A stretch of 38,351 nucleotides of DNA, taken from Sulfurimonas sp. Lineage in GTDB: Bacteria; Campylobacterota; Campylobacteria; Campylobacterales; Sulfurimonadaceae. The translations under genes were made by a program, and so were the position numbers. The stretch lies in NCBI RefSeq assembly GCF_014859695.1, contig NZ_JACUTS010000017.1:1-38351 (forward strand). Direction: 5' to 3'. Shown here piece by piece: positions 6,652-14,726 of the stretch (position 1 is its first letter; each line of letters begins with the position of its first letter). The notes beneath the pieces are model-generated. The model was not told where the DNA came from. It saw only the letters and a program-made list of their open reading frames with translations, and did no database searches.

Positions 6652-9049
6652 TTATAGTGAATTTCCGGCTGATATCCCTATCATAGCAGAGGATGAGCTT
6701 TTTTTATATCCGTTTATGATTTCGCCGCTTTTTTTGAGCGATGAGAGCAATATAAAAGCCGCTACAAAGGCCATAGAAGAGAGCTCTTTGGTTATAGTCT
6801 GCTCTACAAAACCATCTCATGAGGGAGAGAGAGATTTTGAAGCTCTGTACAGTGCAGGTGTTGTAGGCTCCATAATGAGGAAAGTCGCACTTCCGGATGG
6901 AAGAGTAAAGGTTCTTTTTCAAGGTCTTGCGCGTGCCAAAGTTGCGTATAAAGTTTCTGATGACCCGCTTATTGCACATGTTGAGGTTATTAATGCGACA
7001 AACGTAAACTCTCTAAAGATAGATGCTATCTTGGAAGTTGTACGCGAAAAGGTAAGAACGCTTGCAAGCGTGAGCAACTATTTTCCTCCCGATCTGCTTA
7101 GAACAATTGAGGAGAACCACGACCATAACCGCATTATTGATCTGATTTGCAGCACGGTTAAACTTAAAAAAGAGCAGGCTTATAATCTTTTTGTGGAGTC
7201 GAATACCGAAAAGAGATTTTTGGATCTCATAGAGTACCTCATTGATGAGATAGAAGCTAATAAACTCCAAAGAGAGATCCGCTCTAAAGTGCACAGCCAT
7301 ATAGAGAAGGTAAATAAAGAGTACTTCTTAAAAGAGCAGCTAAAGCAGATACAAAAAGAGCTTGGAACGGATACTTCAAGGGATGAAGAGATAGAGGAGT
7401 ACCGCAAGAAGCTTGAGTCTAAAAAAGAGAAGATGGACGAAGAGGCGTATAAGGAGATACATAAGCAGATAGAGCGATTTTCACGTATGCACCCCGACTC
7501 TTCAGACGCTTCTATGACGCAAACTTATTTGGAGTGGGCTTTGGATGTTCCTTTTGCAGAGCAGAGCAAGAAGAAGCTCAAAATCAGCGAAGTACAAAAT
7601 CAGCTAGATCGTGACCACTACTCTTTGGAGAAACCTAAGCAGAGAATAACAGAGTTTTTTGCGGTAAAAGAGCTTATGGAGCTAAGAGGCATAAATAGTA
7701 ACTCCGGTGCAATCATCTGTTTCTGGGGACCTCCCGGTGTTGGTAAGACGTCACTTGCAAACTCCATAGCAGAGGCACTTAAACGGCCGCTTATAAGAAT
7801 CGCACTTGGCGGACTTGAAGATGTAAACGAGCTAAGAGGGCATAGAAGAACGTATGTCGGCGCAATGCCGGGACGTATTATTCAAGGCATCATAGATGCT
7901 AAAAAAATGAACCCTGTGATAGTTCTTGATGAGATTGACAAGGTTGCAAAAACGGGAAGAGGCGATCCGACTGCTGCACTTTTGGAGATACTTGACCCTG
8001 AGCAAAATAAGGAGTTTAGAGATTACTACCTAAACTTCAATATTGACCTCTCAAAAGTTATCTTTATAGCTACGGCAAACGATGTAGGCAGGATTCCTGC
8101 GCCGCTTCGTGATAGAATGGAGTTTATCGGGATTAGCTCTTATACGCCGCAAGAGAAGTATGAGATTGCATCAAGATATCTTATTCCTCAAGAGCTTAAA
8201 AAGCATGGACTGAGAAAATCAGAACTCAGCATCTCAAAGCCCGCACTCAAAGAGCTTATTCACAGCTATACTCGTGAAGCTGGAGTGCGTAGTCTTCGCC
8301 ACCGTCTTGCAAATATGTCAAGAAAGGTTGCTCGAGAAATACTTGAGCATCCTGAAATAAACAAAGTCTCTTTGACTCTGAAAAACCTTAAAGAGTATTT
8401 TGATAAAACTGTTTTTGAGATTGAAAAAACGACAAAGGTTCCTGTTGTAGGAGTTGTTAACGGTCTTGCATGGACAGCAGTGGGCGGTGATGTCTTAAAG
8501 CTAGAGAGTATCCGCGTAAAAGGCAAAGGCTCTATGCAGTTGACCGGAAGCCTCGGCGATGTCATGAAAGAGTCGGCACTTATCGCATACAGCGTGGTGA
8601 AAACATTAATAGATACGAAAAAATTAAAAATCGATGCGCAAAATATTCCGTTGACATTTAAAGAGAAAGAAGAGAATGCGGAGGTGGACTCTAGCGAGGT
8701 ATATAAACGTTATGATCTACACATCCACGTTCCGGACGGTGCTACTCCAAAAGATGGACCTAGTGCGGGCATAGCTATGGTAAGCGTTATAGCTTCGATT
8801 TTAAGTTCTCGAAAAATACGTTCAGAAATTGCAATGACCGGTGAAGTCTCTCTTAGCGGAGACGTGCTTCCAATAGGCGGACTTAGAGAGAAACTTATTG
8901 CAGCACACAAAGCCGATATGAGCAAGGTTCTTATCCCGGTAAAAAATTATGAGAGAGATTTGGAGGATATACCTAAAGAGGTCAGAGACTCTCTTGAGAT
9001 AATCGGCGTAAGCAGAGTGGAAGAGGTTTTAAAACACGTCTTAGTGTAA
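6638..9049 (+). CDS. lon: ATP-dependent Lon protease
   Basis: Lon is a cytoplasmic AAA+ serine protease that degrades misfolded and regulatory proteins. The product from the ATG at 6638 is 803 residues, within the family range. The order is an N-terminal LON substrate domain, a coiled coil ('HSHIEKVNKEYFLKEQLKQIQKELG'), a AAA+ module with Walker A GPPGVGKT starting at about residue 364 and Walker B 'VIVLDEIDK', then the protease domain. The catalytic dyad is Ser709 (in DGPSAGIAM) and Lys752 (in GGLREKLIAAHK), 43 residues apart as in E. coli Lon. The 6638 start has AAGGAGAA at the right distance; an upstream in-frame ATG at 6620 has none. Confidence 0.97.
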   Translation: MKLSDYSEFPADIPIIAEDELFLYPFMISPLFLSDESNIKAATKAIEESSLVIVCSTKPSHEGERDFEALYSAGVVGSIMRKVALPDGRVKVLFQGLARAKVAYKVSDDPLIAHVEVINATNVNSLKIDAILEVVREKVRTLASVSNYFPPDLLRTIEENHDHNRIIDLICSTVKLKKEQAYNLFVESNTEKRFLDLIEYLIDEIEANKLQREIRSKVHSHIEKVNKEYFLKEQLKQIQKELGTDTSRDEEIEEYRKKLESKKEKMDEEAYKEIHKQIERFSRMHPDSSDASMTQTYLEWALDVPFAEQSKKKLKISEVQNQLDRDHYSLEKPKQRITEFFAVKELMELRGINSNSGAIICFWGPPGVGKTSLANSIAEALKRPLIRIALGGLEDVNELRGHRRTYVGAMPGRIIQGIIDAKKMNPVIVLDEIDKVAKTGRGDPTAALLEILDPEQNKEFRDYYLNFNIDLSKVIFIATANDVGRIPAPLRDRMEFIGISSYTPQEKYEIASRYLIPQELKKHGLRKSELSISKPALKELIHSYTREAGVRSLRHRLANMSRKVAREILEHPEINKVSLTLKNLKEYFDKTVFEIEKTTKVPVVGVVNGLAWTAVGGDVLKLESIRVKGKGSMQLTGSLGDVMKESALIAYSVVKTLIDTKKLKIDAQNIPLTFKEKEENAEVDSSEVYKRYDLHIHVPDGATPKDGPSAGIAMVSVIASILSSRKIRSEIAMTGEVSLSGDVLPIGGLREKLIAAHKADMSKVLIPVKNYERDLEDIPKEVRDSLEIIGVSRVEEVLKHVLV

Positions 9050-9055
9050 AACCTC
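9023..9055. terminator. Hairpin between convergent lon and response regulator genes
   Basis: gaggtttt (9023-9030) pairs perfectly with aaaacctc (9048-9055), and an inner acac/gtgt pairing extends the stem. It covers the last lon codons and lies just before the convergent gene ends. U-tracts are weak on both strands, so a bidirectional terminator is plausible but not certain. Confidence 0.45.
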
Positions 9056-9061
9056 CTCTTT

Positions 9062-9436
9062 CTAGAGAACTATCGAGTTTATTTTCTCAGTAAGATCATG
9101 ATTTCTAATCGGCTTCATTAAGAAACCGTTTGCTCCAAGCTCTAGAGCTTCAGTTTTTTTTGTCTCATCGGTGGTGAGTACAATAATTGGAACCTGTTCT
9201 ATATTTTCATCTGAGCGCACAACTTTTAGCATCTCCAAGCCGTTCATTACAGGCATGATGATATCTAAAAGTATAAGATTTATATCACCTCTCTCTTTTA
9301 TCTTCCCAATCGCATCAGCTCCATTTTTTGCCTCTAAAACCTCTTTTACATCAGGGTTTTTCATAAGCATCGACTTCAGAAGTTTAAGGTTTATCATATC
9401 GTCGTCTACGGCTAATATTACTAATTGTTTCGACAT
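9062..9436 (-). CDS. Single-domain response regulator (CheY-like)
   Basis: The 124-residue protein is a receiver domain and nothing else. The acidic pocket is Asp11-13, the phosphoacceptor is Asp58 (LILLDIIMP), the switch residue is Thr88 (IVLTT) and the conserved lysine is Lys108 (LMKPI). There is no output domain, so it must act by protein contact, as CheY does, or serve as a relay intermediate. It is the last gene of the minus-strand signalling operon, 11 bases after the hybrid kinase gene, which points to that kinase or the Hpt protein as its phosphodonor. It is not clearly the flagellar CheY itself, so I give no symbol. Confidence 0.92.
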   Translation of the reverse strand: MSKQLVILAVDDDMINLKLLKSMLMKNPDVKEVLEAKNGADAIGKIKERGDINLILLDIIMPVMNGLEMLKVVRSDENIEQVPIIVLTTDETKKTEALELGANGFLMKPIRNHDLTEKINSIVL

Positions 9437-9447
9437 TTTTTTACCTT

Positions 9448-12400
9448 TTAAGCGTATTTTTTAAACAGAGATTGAAGTAACTCTCTGTTTACAACATTGT
9501 TAATGATCTCATCTACATGCTCTTGATGTTGCGATGCATCTTTGTGGATGGAGTCATCAATAAGCACAATATGAGAGTCAAGTCCGTTTGCGTTGCTAAG
9601 CTTTCTAATGCTTGATGCAATGGAACCTACATTTAAATCGCTGTACTCCTTGTCGAAAAGCACGACTTTGTAAGAGTAGTTGTCTGTAAGTTCCTCAAAG
9701 TCGACTAATGAGGAAGCGACTTCATAAGTAAGCCCCATCGCCTCTATGATTCTTGTGTAGAGTTTTGTCTCAAAAGAACTCTTCTTGGCTATAAGTATAT
9801 CTGCTCTATATTCAGGTTTTGCGGGGTGTTCTACAGCCTCAGTTAGCTTCTCTATAATCGCTTCTTGCGTGGGAGTGACGTCCTGAGCATGTTTCTCTTT
9901 ACTGATTTTCTTAACATCGCTATTTTTTGCTAAATCGTCAACTTCAACTATATGATTTGCCAAGAAGTAGTTTAAAACAGCAATAATTTCTGAGCGAACC
10001 AGAGGCTTTGTTGTGTACTCATCAAGTCCTGCTGCTAAGAATTTCTCTCTGTCTCCTTTTAGCGCATTTGCAGTCAGCGCTACTATTGGGACGTGAGGCT
10101 GTTTATAATCCTCTTCCCACTCTAAAATCTCTGTAGTTGCTTCGACACCGTCTAAGAATGGCATTTGGATATCCATAAAGATTATATCAAAATTTCCATC
10201 TTTTCTCTTTTGGAACGCATCAAGACCGTTGTTAGCAATCGTTACGGTTAGTCCTAAATCTTCCAATGTTCTTTGGATGAGTTTTTGGTTGATGATATTA
10301 TCCTCAGCAACTAGAACATTTGCTACAAATCTCGAAGTGTTTAAGTCAAATTTCTTGCGAGAGCGCTTTTTGACAACCTGCATAGATGCGTTTGTCATAA
10401 CGTAATTTTCAAGTGTCTGCTTTATTTTTGAAGCGTGTAGCGGCTCATAGAGAATCTTAAATATATCAAGACCAAAACCGTCTACCTTTTTCATTAGATT
10501 TGATTTTGTTAAAACTATAAGCTCTTGAGGCAGTTTTGCAAGTTCCGCTAGCGTCTCTTCGGTCACATAATCATAGTCTGCAAAGATTATGTTATAGTTT
10601 ACATCGTTTTGCAAGAGAGCGACTTTGCTTATGTCTTTAAATGTCGTGTAGCCTACGCCGAAGTAATCAAGATACTCTCTTAAGTACTTGTCTTGCTTTT
10701 TGATCTTCATAGAATCGCTTAGTATAAGTGCCTTAACGGTGTTAAAGCTATCTTTTGAGCTTTCTGCTAGTGTTTCAACTTCATCAAAATCCAAGGTAAA
10801 GAAGAATGTAGTTCCCTCTCCCACTTTACTGTTAAGGTCAAGTTCTCCACCCATTAACTCTACGAAACTGCTAGAAATCGTAAGACCTAGACCTGTACCA
10901 CCGTATTTACGTGTAATAGAAGTGTCTGCTTGAGAGAATGCTTCAAATATTTTTGATTTTTGCTCTTCTGTTACACCGATACCGCTATCTTGAATCTCAA
11001 ACTTGACTCTTGTTTTGCCGATTTCGCTAGATTCTAATCTTCTTATATTAACGTTTATAGAGCCTGCATTGTTTGTAAATTTAACCGCATTAGAGAGAAG
11101 GTTGATGATAATCTCTTTAAGTTTAGTAGGGTCTCCTTTAAGCGGAAACTCAAGACTTGGGTCAATAAAACATCCAAGATTAATATGCTTTTCACTTGCA
11201 CGAACCGCATAAACTTCAACCGCACTCTCGAATTCAAGGATTGGGTTAAAGGCAATGTTCTCAATTTCAAGTTTATTGCTCTCAATCTTAGAGAGGTCAA
11301 GAATATTATTAATGATTTCAAGTAGATTTTCAGAACTTTTTTCAATAATATCGACGAACTCGCTCTGCTCCTCTTGAAGACCTGAGTCTTTAAGAAGCTC
11401 TGTAAATCCGACGATACCGTTAAGTGGAGTACGAATCTCATGTGACATATTTGCGAGGAACATCGATTTTGCTTCACTCGCCTCTTGAGCAGAGATTTTA
11501 TCTCTTTTGGTCTGCTCAATAATCTCTTCAAGAAGTTCGTATGCAAGGTCGGTACCCTGCGCCGTATGGAGGTTAATCTTTCTATCTTGTGAGTCATAAT
11601 CCTCGGCAACTTTTTCAAGAACGTTCTCAAGGTGTTTAATGTTGCTTGCAATCTCATTTGAGAGAATATAACCAAGAATAGCAAGGATAATAGCAATCAA
11701 CCAAGCTCCAAAGGTAATAATCAATATCTGCAGAGACTCTTGCTGAACCTGACGTGCTCTATTGTCCATGGCATCAAGAAGAAGATTTTCAGCCTCTGAA
11801 ATAATATTGATCTTCTCTGAGAGCATAGTAAACCAAATACCTGAAGTAATCTCGTACTCTCCGGTTTCCGCAAGCGTAATAATCGCCGTTCTTTCGCTGT
11901 TTATATCTGTAAAAAGCTCTAAATTATCCTCTGTTTTAAAAATAGAGTCAAGTTGCTGCGCAAGAGCTTTGTTTTGTATTCCTTCGTAATTTATAGAGTC
12001 GGCCTTACCGATAATAGAGATCCATTTACTTAAATCTTCGTCACCAAGCGGAGTTGAACGAGAGATAATATATGATAAATATCCCCGCTCAACACCGGAT
12101 GCCTCTTTGGCGTGAACCATAGAGATGTACAAAGAGTATAACTCGCTGATCTCTTTGTCTATCTGATTTTCGGTTATCTGCTCTAGTTGTTTAATAAGTT
12201 TCTCTTGAGCTGTGACGTAAACACTGTTAAACAGTTCATCAAACTCGATGTTAAGCTCATCCACAAGAACTCTTGCCGATTTTATTTTGTTCATTGAATC
12301 AACAATAGAGTCAATATTGTTACATGCAGCGCAGTCAGCTTCGCTGCCTTCTTTTGTGTGCGTATGCAGAGACTGGTTTAATCTTGCACTCGCTAAGTAC

Positions 12401-12678
12401 TCTTCAACCCTTTTATCAACTATTTTTCTCTGCTCGTTAAGAGATTTCAAGATATTTTCTGTTTTGTTACCCAGGTACATGGCGCTCATACCGCGCTCAC
12501 GAGCAAGGTTACCTACTATTTCATTGATAAGCCTGTTTTCATCAAGCCTAATCTGCAGTTGATCGGCTGCTTTGTATTCCATAAATGAGTTATAAACAAA
12601 GTAACTGCTTAGCGCGAACAGTACAATAATTGGTAAAAGACTTATAAGTCTTAGTCTGTTTTTTAATCCAAGTTGCAT
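9448..12678 (-). CDS. Hybrid sensor histidine kinase with NIT-like periplasmic domain and three receiver-like domains
   Basis: The 1076-residue protein has a transmembrane segment at 11-30, a large helical periplasmic region to about 315 and a second transmembrane segment at 316-339. The periplasmic part carries the signature of nitrate/nitrite-sensing (NIT) domains: 'LARERGMSAMYLG' at about 58-70 and 'VERGYLSYIISRS' at about 196-208. It also has a CAAC motif (Cys116, Cys119). HisKA has phosphoacceptor His413 (MSHEIRTPLNG). The ATPase has an N-box around 527-534, DSGIG at 564 and GGTGLGL at 593. After these come a degenerate receiver (about 647-755), an intact receiver (Glu792/Asp793, Asp836, Thr869, Lys891), and a C-terminal receiver-like domain lacking the acidic pair but keeping Asp1009. 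The ligand is inferred only from the family name. Confidence 0.9.
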   Translation of the reverse strand: MQLGLKNRLRLISLLPIIVLFALSSYFVYNSFMEYKAADQLQIRLDENRLINEIVGNLARERGMSAMYLGNKTENILKSLNEQRKIVDKRVEEYLASARLNQSLHTHTKEGSEADCAACNNIDSIVDSMNKIKSARVLVDELNIEFDELFNSVYVTAQEKLIKQLEQITENQIDKEISELYSLYISMVHAKEASGVERGYLSYIISRSTPLGDEDLSKWISIIGKADSINYEGIQNKALAQQLDSIFKTEDNLELFTDINSERTAIITLAETGEYEITSGIWFTMLSEKINIISEAENLLLDAMDNRARQVQQESLQILIITFGAWLIAIILAILGYILSNEIASNIKHLENVLEKVAEDYDSQDRKINLHTAQGTDLAYELLEEIIEQTKRDKISAQEASEAKSMFLANMSHEIRTPLNGIVGFTELLKDSGLQEEQSEFVDIIEKSSENLLEIINNILDLSKIESNKLEIENIAFNPILEFESAVEVYAVRASEKHINLGCFIDPSLEFPLKGDPTKLKEIIINLLSNAVKFTNNAGSINVNIRRLESSEIGKTRVKFEIQDSGIGVTEEQKSKIFEAFSQADTSITRKYGGTGLGLTISSSFVELMGGELDLNSKVGEGTTFFFTLDFDEVETLAESSKDSFNTVKALILSDSMKIKKQDKYLREYLDYFGVGYTTFKDISKVALLQNDVNYNIIFADYDYVTEETLAELAKLPQELIVLTKSNLMKKVDGFGLDIFKILYEPLHASKIKQTLENYVMTNASMQVVKKRSRKKFDLNTSRFVANVLVAEDNIINQKLIQRTLEDLGLTVTIANNGLDAFQKRKDGNFDIIFMDIQMPFLDGVEATTEILEWEEDYKQPHVPIVALTANALKGDREKFLAAGLDEYTTKPLVRSEIIAVLNYFLANHIVEVDDLAKNSDVKKISKEKHAQDVTPTQEAIIEKLTEAVEHPAKPEYRADILIAKKSSFETKLYTRIIEAMGLTYEVASSLVDFEELTDNYSYKVVLFDKEYSDLNVGSIASSIRKLSNANGLDSHIVLIDDSIHKDASQHQEHVDEIINNVVNRELLQSLFKKYA

Positions 12679-12681
12679 TAC

Positions 12682-14259
12682 TTATCCTCTATAGTTTGAA
12701 ATTAGATTTAATTTTGAGATTATCTTTTCAACAAGATTTTTGATACTCAAGTTATCAGAGGAGTTGATTATAGCCTTTAATTCATCATCAAAGTCGTGGA
12801 TTCTCATATTTTCGCTCATCCCTCTTAGTTTCACTGCAATACCTTTACACGCCTCAATGTTATCTTTTTCTGTAAATTCAAGCATGGAGTTGCTAATATC
12901 TTTTGCTTCATGTATATAATCATTAAAGAGCTCGTTAAAACTATCAATGCCTAAGCCCATCTCGTGGGCTATCTGCTTTTTGTCGTATGTAAATGCAATA
13001 TCAGGAGCACTCTCCTCTTGGAAAAATTCCTCGGCAGCAGCATCTTGTGCAAAATCTTCAAAAGTGTCGATTTGCTCTTCTAGTTCCGGCAACTCTTCAT
13101 CAACAATCTCTTCTTTAGCCATAGCGGTTTGGTTTAAAAATTCGTCATCTGCCAATTCCGGAATCTCTATGGAGTCGGGAACTTCAGAGTCATCTATAGT
13201 TATACTAGGAGCCGGAGCGTCCTCTTTAAAAGAGAGGACGAAATCATCCTCCTCATCTTTATGGCTTTTTGTGTCTGCAACTTCTCCAGCAACAGAAGAG
13301 TCTGCGTTGGAGAGTTTGTTTATGATTCTGTAGAGTCTGTCAAGATTTGTTTTTATCTCAGTGTACTCTTCAAGCGAGTTTATCTTACTGAGTGCATCAA
13401 GCGCATCCTCTATTCTAAGATTTGCTGCAACACCTTTTAGTTTATGCGACTGTATTCTCAAATGGTCTAAATCTTCATTTTTTGCCGATTCATAAAGATC
13501 ACTCTTAAAACTGTTTGCTTGAGCAATAAAATCTTGAATAAACTCCTCTACCAAATCAATTGGCAGACCAAGCTCCTCTGATGCCGTTTGTGGATTGTAT
13601 ACATAGTTTGCAAAAGGGTTCTCATTATCGCTTTGAGCTAACGCTTTTTCCTCTTTTTTCAGGGTCTGTTTCTGAACAACCTCTTTTTTTTCTTCAACTT
13701 CAGGCATGTATCCTAAGTCATCCTCGTCTATCTCGACATCAAGCGAGAGGATCTTTTTTTGTACTTCGGGCTCAATTGCATCGTAATCTTCTTCGTACGG
13801 GTCGTAAGATGTTTGATTTGAAACGCTCTCTATGACTGCCGGTGGATGGTAGAACTCCTCGTGTGAAGGCTTCTCTAGAGCTGCATTTTTTTGAGCAATG
13901 TCGGCGGAGAATTTTTGGCTCTGCTCACCCGTTAATGCTTTTATACTTGGAAGATTGATTCTGTAAGCTTTTTCTGAAGGGTTTTGAACTAAATAAATTG
14001 TTTGAATTTCAACAGGAGTAGCAAAATTTCTGCCTTTTACATTAATGATAACCTTAGCATCTATACCACTCTCATTGCAGGTAATGTAATCAATCCAGTG
14101 CACATGTTTAAAGTTATGGATATAGCCCGGAGTTTTTACAAAAAGGTCTGCAAAATCATCCGCTTCATTTTGAAGTTCTGCCAAGCTGGATAAGCCAAGA
14201 GCTTTTAAGTAGCCCTCATCAATTCCTAAAAATTCTTTTTTATGATTGTAGATTAACAT
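12682..14259 (-). CDS. Double Hpt phosphotransfer protein, second Hpt lacking histidine
   Basis: The 525-residue protein has an N-terminal region (1-105) resembling a PAS-like or ligand-binding fold, then an acidic low-complexity linker. The first Hpt domain, about 225-318, has phosphoacceptor His272 in SHKLKGVAANLRIED. A second acidic linker precedes another Hpt-like domain, about 425-520. The two are visibly duplicated: 'SEELGLPIDLVEEFIQDFI' against 'AHEMGLGIDSFNELFNDYI', and SHKLKGVAANLRIED against AVKLRGMSENMRIHD. In the second copy the histidine is Val476, so it cannot carry phosphate in the usual way and may act in docking or inhibition. The gene is 3 bases upstream of the hybrid kinase and 9 downstream of the PAS gene. 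Confidence 0.82.
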   Translation of the reverse strand: MLIYNHKKEFLGIDEGYLKALGLSSLAELQNEADDFADLFVKTPGYIHNFKHVHWIDYITCNESGIDAKVIINVKGRNFATPVEIQTIYLVQNPSEKAYRINLPSIKALTGEQSQKFSADIAQKNAALEKPSHEEFYHPPAVIESVSNQTSYDPYEEDYDAIEPEVQKKILSLDVEIDEDDLGYMPEVEEKKEVVQKQTLKKEEKALAQSDNENPFANYVYNPQTASEELGLPIDLVEEFIQDFIAQANSFKSDLYESAKNEDLDHLRIQSHKLKGVAANLRIEDALDALSKINSLEEYTEIKTNLDRLYRIINKLSNADSSVAGEVADTKSHKDEEDDFVLSFKEDAPAPSITIDDSEVPDSIEIPELADDEFLNQTAMAKEEIVDEELPELEEQIDTFEDFAQDAAAEEFFQEESAPDIAFTYDKKQIAHEMGLGIDSFNELFNDYIHEAKDISNSMLEFTEKDNIEACKGIAVKLRGMSENMRIHDFDDELKAIINSSDNLSIKNLVEKIISKLNLISNYRG

Positions 14260-14268
14260 TTGAACCCT

Positions 14269-14658
14269 TTAGTTTGTTTTGTTTTTTTGTTGAATATTTT
14301 TTCTTGGAGAAGGCTTGCTTACGGACATAAAACCGGTTATCTGCTCTTGTTTATTGAAAATCGGGGCAATTTCTATATCTACCCAGCAGTAACGTCCATC
14401 TTTTCTGAGATTTTTGAGCATTCCGTTCCAGACTTGACCGCTTTTTAAAGTTTTCCACATTTTTTCAAAAGTGGCTTCTTCAACATCGGGATGTCTAATT
14501 ATGTCGTGGCTACGACCAATTAGTTCATCGCGCGCGTAGCCGGATATTTCACAAAACTTTCTATTTACAAAGGTTATGTTGCCGTCTAAGTCTGTTTGAC
14601 TTACAGCAACCTTGCCTTCAAAAACATACTCTTCATCTTTTGGTACAATTTTGTCCAT
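14269..14658 (-). CDS. Single PAS domain protein, Aer-like (probable FAD redox sensor)
   Basis: The 129-residue protein is one PAS domain with the Aer-type signature: 'VNRKFCEISGYARDELIG', 'HDIIRHPDVEEATFEKMW', 'VWNGMLKNLRKDGRYCWVDIEIAPI'. In E. coli Aer the equivalent Arg, His and Asp of RHPD are needed for FAD binding; here they are Arg55, His56 and Asp58. It has no transmembrane, HAMP or methyl-accepting domain, so it must signal through a partner. Its position at the head of the phosphorelay operon suggests that it feeds redox state into the Hpt protein or kinase. The RBS AAAGG is 6-7 bases before the ATG. The C-terminal tail is short and basic. Confidence 0.88.
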   Translation of the reverse strand: MDKIVPKDEEYVFEGKVAVSQTDLDGNITFVNRKFCEISGYARDELIGRSHDIIRHPDVEEATFEKMWKTLKSGQVWNGMLKNLRKDGRYCWVDIEIAPIFNKQEQITGFMSVSKPSPRKNIQQKNKTN

Positions 14659-14681
14659 AAAAAACCTTTGTATAATATAGT

Positions 14682-14687
14682 ATTATA
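14682..14687 (-). promoter_or_regulatory. Candidate -10 box of the PAS-Hpt-kinase-regulator operon
   Basis: On the minus strand TATAAT lies about 24 bases before the PAS start codon, in a very AT-rich region with T-tracts upstream, as in Campylobacterota sigma-70 promoters that lack a clear -35. It falls in the 68-base gap after uvrC, giving the operon its own promoter. Confidence 0.5.
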
Positions 14688-14726
14688 AATTGCACTAAAT
14701 ATAGCATTAATAATTTAAAAAAAAAC

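Noticed and set aside
11055-11696. 213-residue open frame on the minus strand
   Set aside because: It is an alternate frame of the hybrid kinase HisKA/ATPase region, with a Leu/Arg/Ser-rich composition and no recognisable domain.
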